A stretch of DNA of 64,000 nucleotides from contig JAEWPB010000137.1 in the NCBI GenBank assembly GCA_023399465.1, positions 1 to 64,000 of the forward strand, given 5' to 3'. Below, in pieces: positions 10,993-20,160 of this stretch. This stretch comes from Pseudomonadota bacterium. GTDB lineage: Bacteria > Pseudomonadota > Alphaproteobacteria > Rhizobiales > Rhizobiaceae. How positions within the stretch are numbered: position 1 is the first letter of the stretch; every line of letters starts with the position of its first letter. Position numbers and translations under genes: made by a program. The notes under the pieces were generated by a model. The model saw only the letters and a program-made list of their open reading frames with translations. It was not told where the DNA came from and did no database searches.

Positions 10993-11874
10993 TTAGCGCA
11001 GCGTCGGATCGAGCTTGTCGCGCAGCCAGTCGCCGACCAGCGAGATCGCCAGCGTCGTCAGCATGATTACGAGAGCCGGGGCCAGCATGATCCACGGCGC
11101 GCGCGTCAGGTATTCGCGCCCGAAGCCGACCATGTTGCCGAGGCTCGATTCCGGCGGCTGCACGCCAAGGCCGAGGAAGGAGAGGCCGCTTTCCATCAGG
11201 ATGATCTCAGGGAAGGTCAGGGTCATCGAGACGATCAGCGTCGAGGCGACGTTGGGAAGGATGTGTCTGAGATAGACCCGCGAGGGACGGGCTCCGAGCT
11301 GCACCACCGCGGCGGCATAGCCCTGGGCGCTTGCGGAAATCGCCACGCCGCGGGCGATACGCGCATAACGTTCCCAGCCGTAGAAGCCCATCAGGCAGAC
11401 CAGCAGCGTCATCGAAGAACCGAAGAAGGCAAGCACCGCCAACGACATGATGAGAAAGGGCAGCGCTGCCTGGAAATCGGCAAGGGCCAGCACGGCATGT
11501 TCGACGATGCCGCGAAACTTGGCCGCGGCAAAGCCGAGCGCCGTGCCGAAGCTGGCCGAAATCAGCGTTGCACCGAAGGCGATGACGAGCGAAACGCGGA
11601 TCGACTGGATCAGGCGCGATAGCACGTCGCGACCGAGTTCGTCGGTACCGAGCCAGTGTCCGGGCGTGCCGGGCAGTGCCAGCCGGTTGCGGAGATCCAT
11701 GGCGGTTATGCCGTAAGGTCGCAGCAGGTCCGCGAAGACGGCAACCATCACCATCAGCGCCAGCCAGAACATGCCGAGCGCCACGCTGAACGGGACGTGG
11801 CGGCGGAGGAAGGCGCCTAGGCCAAGGATGCCGCCCGGTGCGGTTTGGGTTTGTGTAGCTTCTGCCGAACTCAT
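10993..11874 (-). CDS. dipeptide/oligopeptide-type ABC permease (DppC-like)
   Basis: Inner-membrane permease of 293 residues. The start at 11874 is chosen because GAGGAG lies 6 bases upstream; the frame extends to 11898 without a ribosome site. It shows the OppC/DppC N-terminal soluble segment, a first membrane helix, then HWLGTDELGRDVLSRLIQSI, the classic DppC signature. The EAA coupling loop (GYAAAVVQLGARPSRVYLRHILPN) and the C-terminal GDWLRDKLDP end complete it. It forms a heterodimer with the DppB-like permease encoded 10 bases upstream. Confidence 0.9.
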   Translation of the reverse strand: MSSAEATQTQTAPGGILGLGAFLRRHVPFSVALGMFWLALMVMVAVFADLLRPYGITAMDLRNRLALPGTPGHWLGTDELGRDVLSRLIQSIRVSLVIAFGATLISASFGTALGFAAAKFRGIVEHAVLALADFQAALPFLIMSLAVLAFFGSSMTLLVCLMGFYGWERYARIARGVAISASAQGYAAAVVQLGARPSRVYLRHILPNVASTLIVSMTLTFPEIILMESGLSFLGLGVQPPESSLGNMVGFGREYLTRAPWIMLAPALVIMLTTLAISLVGDWLRDKLDPTLR

Positions 11875-11884
11875 TGCAGACTCC

Positions 11885-12811
11885 TCAATGTGCGGCACGG
11901 CTGTGCAGGCGGGGGTCGAGCCAACCGTAGAGCAGGTCGACGACCAGGTTGGAGATGACCATGGTGGCGGCGATCAGGAGCAGGATGCACTGGACGACGG
12001 CGAGGTCGCGGTTGGTGACCGATACCACCAGCAGGCGACCGATACCCGGCCAGGAGAAGATCGACTCGACGACGACTGCGCCGGCGATAAGCGAGCCGAC
12101 CATGAAGCCGACGATGGTGACGATCGGCAGCGCTGCATTGGGCAGCGCGTGACGCCAGACGACATTGCGCCAGTTCAGTCCCTTGGCCGAGGCGGTGCGG
12201 ATATAGGGCTGCCCCATCACCTCGATCATGGCGCTTCGCGAGAAGCGGGCGAGGATGCCGATGCCGCCGATGCTCATCGTCAGGGTCGGCAGGATTCCGT
12301 GCATCCACGTGTCATCGCCGCCGGAGGGAAGCAGGCCGAGGATGACCGAGAACACCAGCACCAGCAGCAGCCCCATGACGAAGGACGGGATGGTGAACCC
12401 CAGCACCGCCAGCAGGATGACGCCGCGATCGGGGAAGCTCTGGCGATGAAGCGCAGCGTAGACGCCGGCCGGAATGCCGATCATCACCTTGAGCAACAGC
12501 GCCGGGATGGTCAGCTGCAGCGTGGCGGGGATGCGCTCCAGCACCAGCGCCATGGCGGAACTCTTGTCCCGCATGGAAACCCCGAAATCACCGGAAAAGA
12601 TCGATTTCAGATAGGCGAGGTACTGGATCCACAGCGGCTGGTCGAGCCCCCAGGTCTTGCGGAAGGCATCGACCGCATCCTGTGGCACATCCGGCCCGAG
12701 CATCACCTGTGCCGGATCTCCGGACATGCGAAGCACTACGAAGGCGAAGGTCACCACCGCGAACACGGTGATGATCGCGCGCAGCAGGCGCGTGGAAATG
12801 AAACGGATCAT
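11885..12811 (-). CDS. dipeptide/oligopeptide-type ABC permease (DppB-like)
   Basis: Inner-membrane permease of 308 residues from ATG 12811 (gagggaacaatc precedes it). The N-terminus MIRFISTRLLRAIITVFAVV is the usual DppB first helix. Residues such as GLDQPLWIQYLAYL, the FGVSMRDKS segment and the EAA loop (YIRTASAKGLNWRNVVWRHALPN) are typical. The C-terminal DLLYGWLDPRL matches the family. The gene is 10 bases upstream of the DppC-like gene and 11 bases downstream of an ATPase gene. Confidence 0.9.
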   Translation of the reverse strand: MIRFISTRLLRAIITVFAVVTFAFVVLRMSGDPAQVMLGPDVPQDAVDAFRKTWGLDQPLWIQYLAYLKSIFSGDFGVSMRDKSSAMALVLERIPATLQLTIPALLLKVMIGIPAGVYAALHRQSFPDRGVILLAVLGFTIPSFVMGLLLVLVFSVILGLLPSGGDDTWMHGILPTLTMSIGGIGILARFSRSAMIEVMGQPYIRTASAKGLNWRNVVWRHALPNAALPIVTIVGFMVGSLIAGAVVVESIFSWPGIGRLLVVSVTNRDLAVVQCILLLIAATMVISNLVVDLLYGWLDPRLHSRAAH

Positions 12812-12822
12812 GATTGTTCCCT

Positions 12823-13809
12823 CTAGGCTGCCGCCGGCGTGCCGGCGCCGGGGATCAGGTGGCACGCCGCAGTCCTGCCGCTACCGATCGAATGCAGTTC
12901 CGGCGCATTCGTCCGGCAGATCGGTGCAGCCAGGGGGCAACGGGGGTGGAAGACGCAGCCCGTCGGCCGGCTGGCCGGGTTCGGCGGTTCCCCCTGCAGG
13001 ATCATGCGTCCCTCGAGCGGGCGACCGGGCACCGGCACGCTCGACACCAGCGCGCGGGTGTAGGGATGCTGGGGAGAACGGAAGATCACGTCCGAGGAAC
13101 CTTCCTCCACGATCCGTCCGAGATACATCACTGCCACCCGGTCCGCGATGTTGCGCACGACCTTCAGGTCATGGCTGATGAAGACCATCGCGATGTGGTG
13201 CCGCTCCTGCAGATCGCGCAGCATGTTGACCACCTGCGCCTGGATGGACACGTCGAGCGCCGAGACGGGCTCGTCGCAGACCAGCAGCTTCGGCCGCGTC
13301 GCCAGCGCCCGGGCGACCACGGCGCGCTGGCGCTGGCCGCCGGAAAGCTCGTGGGGATAGCGCCCGGCCTGGTCGAGGCGCAGCCCGACCGCAGCCATCA
13401 GTTCCTCGACCCGGGCGGCGTGATGCTCCCTCGGGATGGTGTTATGGATTTCGAGCGGCTCGCCGATCTGCGCCGCAATCGTCAGCCGGCGGTCGAGCGC
13501 GGCAAGCGGGTCCTGGTAGACGAGCTGCATGCGGGCCCGCAGAGCCCGCCATTTCGACGTTCCCGGCTCCGGCATTGCCTGCCCCTCGAACAGAACCTCG
13601 CCGGACTGAGCCGGATCGATGCCGAGCAGCATGCGGCCGAGCGTCGACTTTCCGGAGCCCGATTCACCGACGATCCCCAGCGTTTCGCCCGGCATCACCT
13701 TGAGCGAGATGCCATCGACCGCGCGAACCGGGGCCACCCGGCCGAATATGCCGCGACGGACCTGATAGACACGGACGAGATCCCTTGCCTCGATCAACGG
13801 CGCGCTCAC
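12823..13809 (-). CDS. dipeptide/oligopeptide-type ABC ATP-binding protein (DppF-like)
   Basis: Cytoplasmic ATPase of 328 residues. It shows Walker A GESGSGKS, signature LSGGQRQR, Walker B LLVCDEPVSALD and the switch region FISHDLKVV. The C-terminal oligopeptide-type extension has the cysteine pattern CVFHPRCPLAAPICR, which in this family can hold an iron-sulfur or metal site. The start overlaps the stop of the other ATPase by 4 bases (13806-13809), so both are translated together. It acts as a heterodimer with the DppD-like ATPase. Confidence 0.92.
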   Translation of the reverse strand: MSAPLIEARDLVRVYQVRRGIFGRVAPVRAVDGISLKVMPGETLGIVGESGSGKSTLGRMLLGIDPAQSGEVLFEGQAMPEPGTSKWRALRARMQLVYQDPLAALDRRLTIAAQIGEPLEIHNTIPREHHAARVEELMAAVGLRLDQAGRYPHELSGGQRQRAVVARALATRPKLLVCDEPVSALDVSIQAQVVNMLRDLQERHHIAMVFISHDLKVVRNIADRVAVMYLGRIVEEGSSDVIFRSPQHPYTRALVSSVPVPGRPLEGRMILQGEPPNPASRPTGCVFHPRCPLAAPICRTNAPELHSIGSGRTAACHLIPGAGTPAAA

Positions 13810-14798
13810 GATACCGCCTCCAGCAGGAGCGGCAGCGTCGTGCTCGCCATCACCGGATGATGGCAGGCGACCCGGCGTCCGTCGGCCATCTGCTCGAGTC
13901 CCGGCAACTGGTAGCGGCAGGAAAGCGCCGTATGGCTGCAGCGCGGGGAGAAGGAACAGCCCTCGGGCAGGTTCTTCGGATTAGGCACCGTGCCGGGAAT
14001 TGGCACGAGACGGGTGCGCGGGCCATCGAGAAGCGGGATCGCATCGAACAGGCCGCGCGTATAGGGGTGGCGAGGTTCGGAAAACAGCTGGTCGATCGGT
14101 CCACTCTCGACGATGCGGCCGGCATACATCACACAGACCCGCTCGCAGACCTGGGAGACGGCGCCGAGATCGTGGCTGATGAACACCGTCGCCATGCCGG
14201 TCTCGGCCCTGAGACGATTGAGCAGATCGAGGATCTGCGCCTGGATCGTGGCGTCGAGCGCGGTCGTCGGTTCGTCGGCGATCAGCAGATCCGGTTCCCC
14301 GGCCAGTGCCATCGCGATCATCAGGCGCTGGCACTGGCCGCCGGAGAACTCATGCGGAAAGAGGTTGAAGCGGCCACGGGCATCGGGAATGCCGACCATG
14401 TCCATCAGCCGCAGCGCCTCGGCCCTGGCCTCCTCTCCGCGCAGGCCGCGGTGGATGGCGAGCACCTCAGTGATCTGGCGGCCGATCCGGATGACCGGGT
14501 TGAGGGAGCTCGACGGATCCTGGAAGATCATCGCGATCCTTCCGCCGCGAACAGCTTCCAGTTCCCGGCGCGAACCATTTGAGATCTCGCGACCGTCTAT
14601 CCGGACCGAGCCCTCGATACGGGCCTTGCCCGGCAGGAGGCCGAGTGCGGCCAACCATGTCACCGACTTGCCGCAACCGGACTCGCCGACCAGTCCGACC
14701 GCTTCTCCGCGTCTGATATCGAGATTGATGCCGTGCAGAACCTGGACGCCATCGAAGGCGACCCTGAGGTTGCGCAACTCAACGAGGCTGGTGTTCAT
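13806..14798 (-). CDS. dipeptide/oligopeptide-type ABC ATP-binding protein (DppD-like)
   Basis: Cytoplasmic ATPase of 330 residues. Start ATG 14798 is preceded by AGGAGG at a 7-8 base spacing; a GTG three codons earlier abuts that site and is unlikely. It has Walker A GESGCGKS, signature FSGGQCQR, Walker B LLIADEPTTALD, the switch FISHDLGAV and the C-terminal cysteine cluster GCSFSPRCSHTALSC. The signature has Phe in place of Leu, which is common in this subfamily. It partners with the DppF-like ATPase. Confidence 0.92.
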   Translation of the reverse strand: MNTSLVELRNLRVAFDGVQVLHGINLDIRRGEAVGLVGESGCGKSVTWLAALGLLPGKARIEGSVRIDGREISNGSRRELEAVRGGRIAMIFQDPSSSLNPVIRIGRQITEVLAIHRGLRGEEARAEALRLMDMVGIPDARGRFNLFPHEFSGGQCQRLMIAMALAGEPDLLIADEPTTALDATIQAQILDLLNRLRAETGMATVFISHDLGAVSQVCERVCVMYAGRIVESGPIDQLFSEPRHPYTRGLFDAIPLLDGPRTRLVPIPGTVPNPKNLPEGCSFSPRCSHTALSCRYQLPGLEQMADGRRVACHHPVMASTTLPLLLEAVS

Positions 14799-14829
14799 TT
14801 CTGCCACCTCCTGTGCTGGTTGAATGCCT

Positions 14830-14892
14830 GCGTCAGGCCGGCGTCAGGCCGGACCCGATGAATGGCATCGGCTGGCAAGGCCCGCCGATGCC
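14830..14892 (-). promoter_or_regulatory. stem-loop and 11-base tandem repeat after the binding-protein gene
   Basis: In the 108-base gap between the binding-protein gene and the ATPase genes, GGCATCGG (14864-14871) pairs perfectly with CCGATGCC (14885-14892) over a 13-base loop. Next to it, GCGTCAGGCCG is repeated exactly twice in tandem (14830-14840, 14841-14851). The position again suggests an element that separates binding-protein expression from the rest of the operon. Confidence 0.55.
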
Positions 14893-14906
14893 CGGGGATG
14901 GCTGGA

Positions 14907-16541
14907 TCAGCCGTTCCAGTTGCCGGCGCGGAAGTCCATGGCGAAGGCCGGGGCGGCCTTCCACTTCAGCGACGACTTCATGCCGGTGAAGACGGCGTTC
15001 TGGTGCAGGACATTATAAACCGGGTCCTCGCGCTCGCAGATCTCCAGCATGCGGGCGAAGGCCTTCTTGCGCAGAGCGCGGTCGGTGCTCGTTTCCAGCA
15101 CCACCGAAAGCTCGTTGACCTCGGCATTGGTCCAGTCCTTCTTCTGCTGTGCCTCGCCGTTCGGGCCGAACTGCGACACCATCGGGGTCACGGGGTCGTT
15201 GATGTTGGCGGAAGCCGACCAGTCGCGAACGCCCTTGACGCCTGCCGGGTCGTGGATCTGGGCCCAGTTTTCCTTCATTTCGATCTCGACGTTGAGGCCG
15301 ACCTGCTTCCACATCTCCACCATCACCTGTCCGGTCGCGGTCTGGTTGGTGTAGTAGTTGTTCAGCAGGCGGTAGGGGATTGCGTCACCCTTGTAGTTGG
15401 CTTCCTTGAGAAGCTGCCTTGCGAGGTCCGGATTGAATTCGGGCGCGGCCCAGCCGTCGATGAACATGTCGCTGGACCTGAAGGATTCGAACTGCAGACC
15501 GGCCGGGATGCCCGTCTGTCCGGCCCATAGCGCCTCGACGATCGCCTGGCGGTCGACCGCATGGGTCATGGCGCGGCGGACGAGCGGGTTTGCGAGGATC
15601 GGGTTCTGGACGTTGAACACCGAGATGCGATGGTTGAGGATGGTCGAGCCCTGCACCTCGAAGCCCGGTGCGGCCTGTACGGCGCCAATCTGGTCCGGCG
15701 GCAGGTCGCAGGCGAAGTCGTATTCGCCGGACAAGAGCCCGTTGACGCGCGAGGCAACTTCCGGAACCTCGACGAAACGGATCTGCTCGAGCGGCGGACG
15801 GCCGCCCCAGTATTCATCGAATGCCACCAGCGTCAGCGACACGTCCGGCCGGAACTCGGCGACCATGTAGGGACCGGTGGTGACCGGCTTGTTAGCCCAT
15901 GCGGCGTAGGTCTCGGATTCGTCCCAGGCGCGACGGTTGGCGATCTGGCTGCCGAAGGCATAGAGGCGGCCTTCCAGCGTCACGTCAGGCGTGGCGTTGT
16001 GGAAGCGGACCGTGTACTTGTCGACGGCCTCGACGCCGGCGAGCGCCGGCCAGAGGCGGCGACCGATGCCCGGAACTGCGGCCGGCAGTTCCTTGGCTGT
16101 AGCAGGCTTGTTGTCGTCAGCGAAAATGGTCTTGCCGCCGGCCGGCTGCGTGTCGCCGAAGAGACGCTGCGACGAAAAGCTGAAGACGACGTCCTCGGCG
16201 GTCAGCTCGTCGCCGTTGTGGAACTTCACGCCCTGGCGCAGCTTGAGTTCGATGGTCTTGTCGTCGAGGCGGCGCCATTCGGTGGCGAGACCCGGGACCG
16301 GGCCCTGGTTGCCCATCCAGTCACGCAGGATCAGGCCTTCCCACAGATTGGGGAAGAACACGCGTTCACCGACATTCGACTGCTCGTTCCAGATGTCGAG
16401 CGTGTTGTTGTTGGTAATCTTCTGGACGGCAATGGTGATGGACGGGCGCTTGCCCTGGCTGAACGCCATGCGCGGCAGGATCAGCGAACCGGCGGTTGCC
16501 CCCATCAGCCCAAGGGCGGTACGTCTGTTGATCGACATCAT
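14907..16541 (-). CDS. peptide-type ABC transporter substrate-binding protein (SBP family 5)
   Basis: Periplasmic binding protein of 544 residues, the usual size for family 5. Start ATG 16541 follows GGAGA at an 8-base gap; the open frame reaches 16625. The N-terminus MMSINRRTALGLMGATAG is a twin-arginine-type signal (RR at 6-7), so the protein may be exported folded. Family marks are GLATEWRRLDDKTIELKLRQ, then GVKFHNGDELTAEDVVFSF, TGPYMVAEF, and the C-terminal HQNAVFTGMK. The ligand could be a peptide, glycoconjugate or other solute. A GDPD and an isomerase gene in the same operon argue for something other than plain peptides. Confidence 0.88.
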   Translation of the reverse strand: MMSINRRTALGLMGATAGSLILPRMAFSQGKRPSITIAVQKITNNNTLDIWNEQSNVGERVFFPNLWEGLILRDWMGNQGPVPGLATEWRRLDDKTIELKLRQGVKFHNGDELTAEDVVFSFSSQRLFGDTQPAGGKTIFADDNKPATAKELPAAVPGIGRRLWPALAGVEAVDKYTVRFHNATPDVTLEGRLYAFGSQIANRRAWDESETYAAWANKPVTTGPYMVAEFRPDVSLTLVAFDEYWGGRPPLEQIRFVEVPEVASRVNGLLSGEYDFACDLPPDQIGAVQAAPGFEVQGSTILNHRISVFNVQNPILANPLVRRAMTHAVDRQAIVEALWAGQTGIPAGLQFESFRSSDMFIDGWAAPEFNPDLARQLLKEANYKGDAIPYRLLNNYYTNQTATGQVMVEMWKQVGLNVEIEMKENWAQIHDPAGVKGVRDWSASANINDPVTPMVSQFGPNGEAQQKKDWTNAEVNELSVVLETSTDRALRKKAFARMLEICEREDPVYNVLHQNAVFTGMKSSLKWKAAPAFAMDFRAGNWNG

Positions 16542-16674
16542 CGGGATTTTCTCCATCTCAAGAACAGCTTGAAGACAGGACGCGTGTCGTCCTGCGCCGG
16601 TTGCGCACAGTTCGTCGGTCGTCATGTCGGGTTTGGATGACCCCTCCGCGGCGAATGACGCGAAGGGTACGGGG

Positions 16675-17391
16675 TCAGGCGGGCACGCGTGCCGCCGTCA
16701 GGGTGTGCCGGGAGGGGCGGACGATGCCGGGGCCCATCCGTTCGAAGGCCAGGGCAAGTTCTTCCGCACCTGTCACGACCTCGGTCGCGCCGGCCCCGGC
16801 GAGTATGTCGTGCCGTCCCGGGCGCGGGTCCGCCGGATCGACAAAGCCGATCGCCGTCATTCCGGCAGCCACCGCGCCGGTGATCCCGTGCGGACTGTCA
16901 TCGATGACCACGCATTTCCCCGGATCGACGGTGAGCGTTTCGGCGCAGAAAAGGAACAGGTCGGGCGCCGGCTTCGGCCGGGCGACCATGTCGGCGCTGA
17001 AGATGTTCGGCGCAAATTCCGACCACAGGTCAAAAAGCCCGAGACTGTGACGCAGACGATCCGTGGTGCTGTTGGAAGCAACGCATTTGCGAACCTCGAG
17101 CGAGGCCACCAGCCGTTCCATCCCCGGCATCGGCGTCAGTGAGGCAGCAAATTCGGGATAGAGCCTGTCATGGAACCGGGCAAAGACACGGTCGCAATCG
17201 ACGACCCCGAACTCGGTACGGCAGATCTGTTTGGCATCGGTAACGGAGTAACCCGTGAAGCGCTTGAGAACCTCGGCCGGGCTAATCTCCACGCCCGCAT
17301 CCTGCAGCGCCTTCGCCAAAACCCGGCTCGAGGCCAGCTCGCTGTCGATCAGCACGCCGTCGCAATCGAAGATCAAGAGTTCTGGAGTCAT
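16675..17391 (-). CDS. HAD-family phosphatase (beta-phosphoglucomutase/sugar-phosphatase-like)
   Basis: Cytoplasmic HAD hydrolase of 238 residues. Start ATG 17391 follows GAGG at an 8-base gap. Motif I is LLIFDCDGVLIDSE (nucleophile Asp and general-acid Asp), motif II is VASNSTT, motif III is the Lys in ARPKPAPDLFLF, and motif IV is CVVIDDSPHGI. The cap domain is helical (subclass I). It is the first gene of the minus-strand transport operon and is divergent from the SorC-type regulator. A second, related HAD gene lies at 25441 inside the polyol operon. The substrate is probably a sugar or polyol phosphate. Confidence 0.85.
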   Translation of the reverse strand: MTPELLIFDCDGVLIDSELASSRVLAKALQDAGVEISPAEVLKRFTGYSVTDAKQICRTEFGVVDCDRVFARFHDRLYPEFAASLTPMPGMERLVASLEVRKCVASNSTTDRLRHSLGLFDLWSEFAPNIFSADMVARPKPAPDLFLFCAETLTVDPGKCVVIDDSPHGITGAVAAGMTAIGFVDPADPRPGRHDILAGAGATEVVTGAEELALAFERMGPGIVRPSRHTLTAARVPA

Positions 17392-17697
17392 CAAACCGGC
17401 CTCATTTCCTTTGCTGGCAGGCCCGGCAATCGCTGACACGCGCCATCGCCCTGCCCTTTTGCTTTCGGCTGCCGACCGGCCGCTTCCCTGGGGAAGTGCT
17501 GCCGGCCCGTTCAGCTCGTGTTGGACCTGCGTTTAGACAGGCATTGTTACGTCGATATGACATTTGCCGATGACCGGCTCCCGGATCGCCTGCCAATGGG
17601 CCCGCTTTCGCACGAAGTTGCTTTCGTGTAGAGGCAATGACTGGGAACACGGCCAAAATCGTGTCACTCAATCAGGATCACAACTCGAGATCAGGCG
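17392..17697. other. 306-base divergent intergenic region, HAD operon / sorC regulator
   Basis: It lies between two divergent starts, so it must contain both promoters. I find no convincing -35/-10 pair. An imperfect hairpin (CACGAAG, loop TTG, CTTTCGTG) occurs around 17609-17627. No protein-coding signal of its own is supported. Confidence 0.5.
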
Positions 17698-18651
17698 ATG
17701 GCAAGGCGATTCGAACCGGGCGGCAGGCTGGACGATGCGGCGAGAGCCGGCTGGCTCTACTATGTCGCCGGCCGCACCCAGGACGAAATTGCCGCGGCCA
17801 TGGGCATTTCGCGACAATCGGCCCAGCGCCTGGTGTCGCTGGCGGTGTCCGAACGGCTGATCAAGGTCCGGCTCGATCATCCGATCGCCGAATGCCTCGA
17901 GCTTGGCCAGCGCCTGAAGCAGCATTTCAACCTCTTGCAGGCAGAAGTCGTGCCGAGCGATCCGGCTTCGACCTCGACAACCGTCGGCATCGCCGAGGCA
18001 GGTGCCGCGGAAATCGAGCGGTGGCTGAAGCGCGAAGAGCCGATCGTGCTCGCTGTCGGCACCGGGCGAACGCTGAAGGCGGCGATCGACCAGTTGCCGG
18101 CGATGGAATGCCCGCAGCATCGCATCCTGTCGCTTACCGGCAATCTCGGACCGGATGGTTCCGCCGCCTATTACAACGTCATCTTCAGCATGGCGGAAGC
18201 GGTCAAGGCCCGGCATTTCCCGATGCCGCTCCCGGTCCTCGTCTCGACGGCGGAGGAACGCAAGCTTCTCCACCGGCAGAGCCTGGTGCAATCAACCCTG
18301 AAACTCGGCCTCGAGGCCGATGTCGCCTTCGTCGGCATCGGCGAACTCGGGCCCGACGCGCCACTCTGCCAGGACGGTTTCCTCGCACGTGAGGAAATGG
18401 CCCGGTTGATCGAGCAGGGAGCCGCAGGCGAGATCTGCGGCTGGATGTTCGATCGCGACGGGGCTCCGCTCTCCGGCAGCATCAACGAGCGCGTCGCCTC
18501 GGTACCGCTTCCATCGCGCGACAAGGCCGTGGTCATCGGGCTGGCGATGGGACCGCGCAAGTTCGTTGCGATCGAGGCCGCCCTCAAGGGGCGCATGATA
18601 AACGGCCTGATCACCGACGAGGCGACGGCACGCCGGCTACTGGCGGACTGA
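17698..18651 (+). CDS. SorC-family sugar-responsive transcriptional regulator
   Basis: DNA-binding regulator of 317 residues. The N-terminal helix-turn-helix (about residues 20-55: AGRTQDEIAAAMGISRQSAQRLVSLA) is followed by the sugar-phosphate-binding domain of the SorC/DeoR-like group. That domain includes LAVGTGRTLKAAIDQL, LSLTGNLGPDGSAAYYNV, VAFVGIGELGPDAPL and a C-terminal GLAMGPRKFVAIEAAL. It is encoded immediately upstream of the polyol transport genes and in the same direction, so it is very likely their regulator, relieved or activated by a polyol-derived phosphate. The ribosome site is weak (AGG). Confidence 0.88.
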   Translation: MARRFEPGGRLDDAARAGWLYYVAGRTQDEIAAAMGISRQSAQRLVSLAVSERLIKVRLDHPIAECLELGQRLKQHFNLLQAEVVPSDPASTSTTVGIAEAGAAEIERWLKREEPIVLAVGTGRTLKAAIDQLPAMECPQHRILSLTGNLGPDGSAAYYNVIFSMAEAVKARHFPMPLPVLVSTAEERKLLHRQSLVQSTLKLGLEADVAFVGIGELGPDAPLCQDGFLAREEMARLIEQGAAGEICGWMFDRDGAPLSGSINERVASVPLPSRDKAVVIGLAMGPRKFVAIEAALKGRMINGLITDEATARRLLAD

Positions 18652-18760
18652 CGACCGAAAGCCCGGGATTTGCCGGCCACCCTCGGGCCCGCGCCGTAAA
18701 AAAACTCCTATTTGCGAGCATCCTTCCTCTCTTGTTTTGCAACGCAGCATCGAATGGCCG

Positions 18761-18812
18761 TTGACATTTCGCGCGTTATGGCGGGTAATTGCCCACGAGT
18801 GAAGCAAATGCT
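18761..18812 (+). promoter_or_regulatory. smo operon promoter with adjacent palindrome
   Basis: TTGACA at 18761-18766 and GGTAAT at 18784-18789, 17 bases apart, form a good sigma-70 promoter in front of smoE. A palindrome AGCA-AA-TGCT (18803-18812), flanked by GTGA and TCAC, sits about 10 bases downstream of the expected start and could be the SorC-type operator. A GGGAGG ribosome site follows before ATG 18835. Confidence 0.6.
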
Positions 18813-18834
18813 CATCACCTTCTGGGAGGAAGAC

Positions 18835-20148
18835 ATGAACTTGAAGACCCTTCTGCTGGGCGCATGCTCGGCCGTCGTCCTGTGCGGCATTGCCAATGCG
18901 GAAACGCTCACGATCGCCACCGTCAACAATGGCGACATGATCCGCATGCAGAAACTGACGGACGACTTCACCGCCAAGAACCCCGATATTCAGCTCGACT
19001 GGGTCACGCTCGAGGAGAACGTGCTGCGCCAGCGCGTCACGACCGACATCGCCACCAAGGGCGGCCAGTACGACGTGCTGACGATCGGCACCTACGAAGT
19101 GCCGATCTGGGCCAAGCAGGGCTGGCTGCTGCCGCTCGACAACCTCGGCGCCGACTATGACGTCGATGACCTGCTGCCGGCGATCCGCTCCGGCCTGACC
19201 GGTGAGGACGGCAAGCTCTATGCCGCGCCGTTCTACGGCGAAAGCTCGATGGTGATGTACCGCAAGGATCTCTTCGAGAAAGCCGGGCTGACCATGCCGG
19301 AGGCGCCGACCTGGGAGTTCATTGCCGACGCCGCCCGCAAGATCACCGACAAGGACAAGGAAATCTACGGCATCTGCCTGCGCGGCAAGCCCGGCTGGGG
19401 CGAGAACATGGCTTTCCTCACGGCGACCGCCAACGCCTTCGGCGCGCGCTGGTTCGACGAGAACTGGAAGCCGCAGTTCGACCAGCCGGAATGGAAGAAC
19501 GCGCTCGACTTCTACGTCAAGCTGCTGAACGACGCCGGCCCTCCCGGCGCCTCCTCGAACGGCTTCAACGAGAACCTCGCCTTGTTCCAGACCGGCAAGT
19601 GCGGCATGTGGATCGACGCGACCGTCGCGGCGTCCTTCGTCACCAACCCGGCGGAATCGACCGTTGCTGACAAGGTCGGCTTCGCGCTCGCTCCCGATAC
19701 CGGACTTGGCAAGCGCGGCAACTGGCTGTGGGCCTGGAACCTTGCGATCCCGGCCGGTTCGCAGAAACAGGAAGCTGCCGAGAAGTTCATCGCCTGGGCG
19801 ACCGGCAAGGACTATCTGAAACTGGTCGCTGACAAGGAAGGCTGGGCCAACGTGCCTCCGGGTACCCGGACCTCGCTCTACGAGAACCCGGAATACCAGA
19901 AGGCGGCGCCCTTCGCGAAGATGACGCTCGACAGCATCAATGCGGCCGACCCGAAGAACCCGTCGGTCAAGCCGGTGCCCTATGTCGGCGTGCAGTTCGT
20001 CGCCATCCCGGAATTCCAGGGCCTTGGTACGGCGGTCGGACAGCAGTTTTCGGCAGCACTTGCCGGCCAGACGTCCGTGGACCAGGCGTTGCAGAACGCC
20101 CAGCAGCTGACCACCCGCGAGATGACCAAGGCCGGTTACATCAAGTAG
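18835..20148 (+). CDS. smoE: polyol (sorbitol/mannitol) ABC transporter substrate-binding protein
   Basis: Periplasmic binding protein of 437 residues, SBP family 1. The signal peptide is MNLKTLLLGACSAVVLCGIANA, cut before ETLTIATVNN (quoted in parts). Typical marks are PDIQLDWVTLEENVLRQRV, then LYAAPFYGESSMVMYRKDLFE (split as LYAAPFYGESSM and VMYRKDLFEKAG), and WLWAWNLAIPAGSQKQEAA. ATG 18835 has GGGAGGAAGAC directly upstream; the frame is open from 18712 but without a start signal. The operon order with smoF, smoG, smoK, smoS and mtlK matches the known rhizobial and Rhodobacter sorbitol/mannitol system. Confidence 0.92.
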   Translation: MNLKTLLLGACSAVVLCGIANAETLTIATVNNGDMIRMQKLTDDFTAKNPDIQLDWVTLEENVLRQRVTTDIATKGGQYDVLTIGTYEVPIWAKQGWLLPLDNLGADYDVDDLLPAIRSGLTGEDGKLYAAPFYGESSMVMYRKDLFEKAGLTMPEAPTWEFIADAARKITDKDKEIYGICLRGKPGWGENMAFLTATANAFGARWFDENWKPQFDQPEWKNALDFYVKLLNDAGPPGASSNGFNENLALFQTGKCGMWIDATVAASFVTNPAESTVADKVGFALAPDTGLGKRGNWLWAWNLAIPAGSQKQEAAEKFIAWATGKDYLKLVADKEGWANVPPGTRTSLYENPEYQKAAPFAKMTLDSINAADPKNPSVKPVPYVGVQFVAIPEFQGLGTAVGQQFSAALAGQTSVDQALQNAQQLTTREMTKAGYIK

Positions 20149-20160
20149 GGCTCCCAAGAC

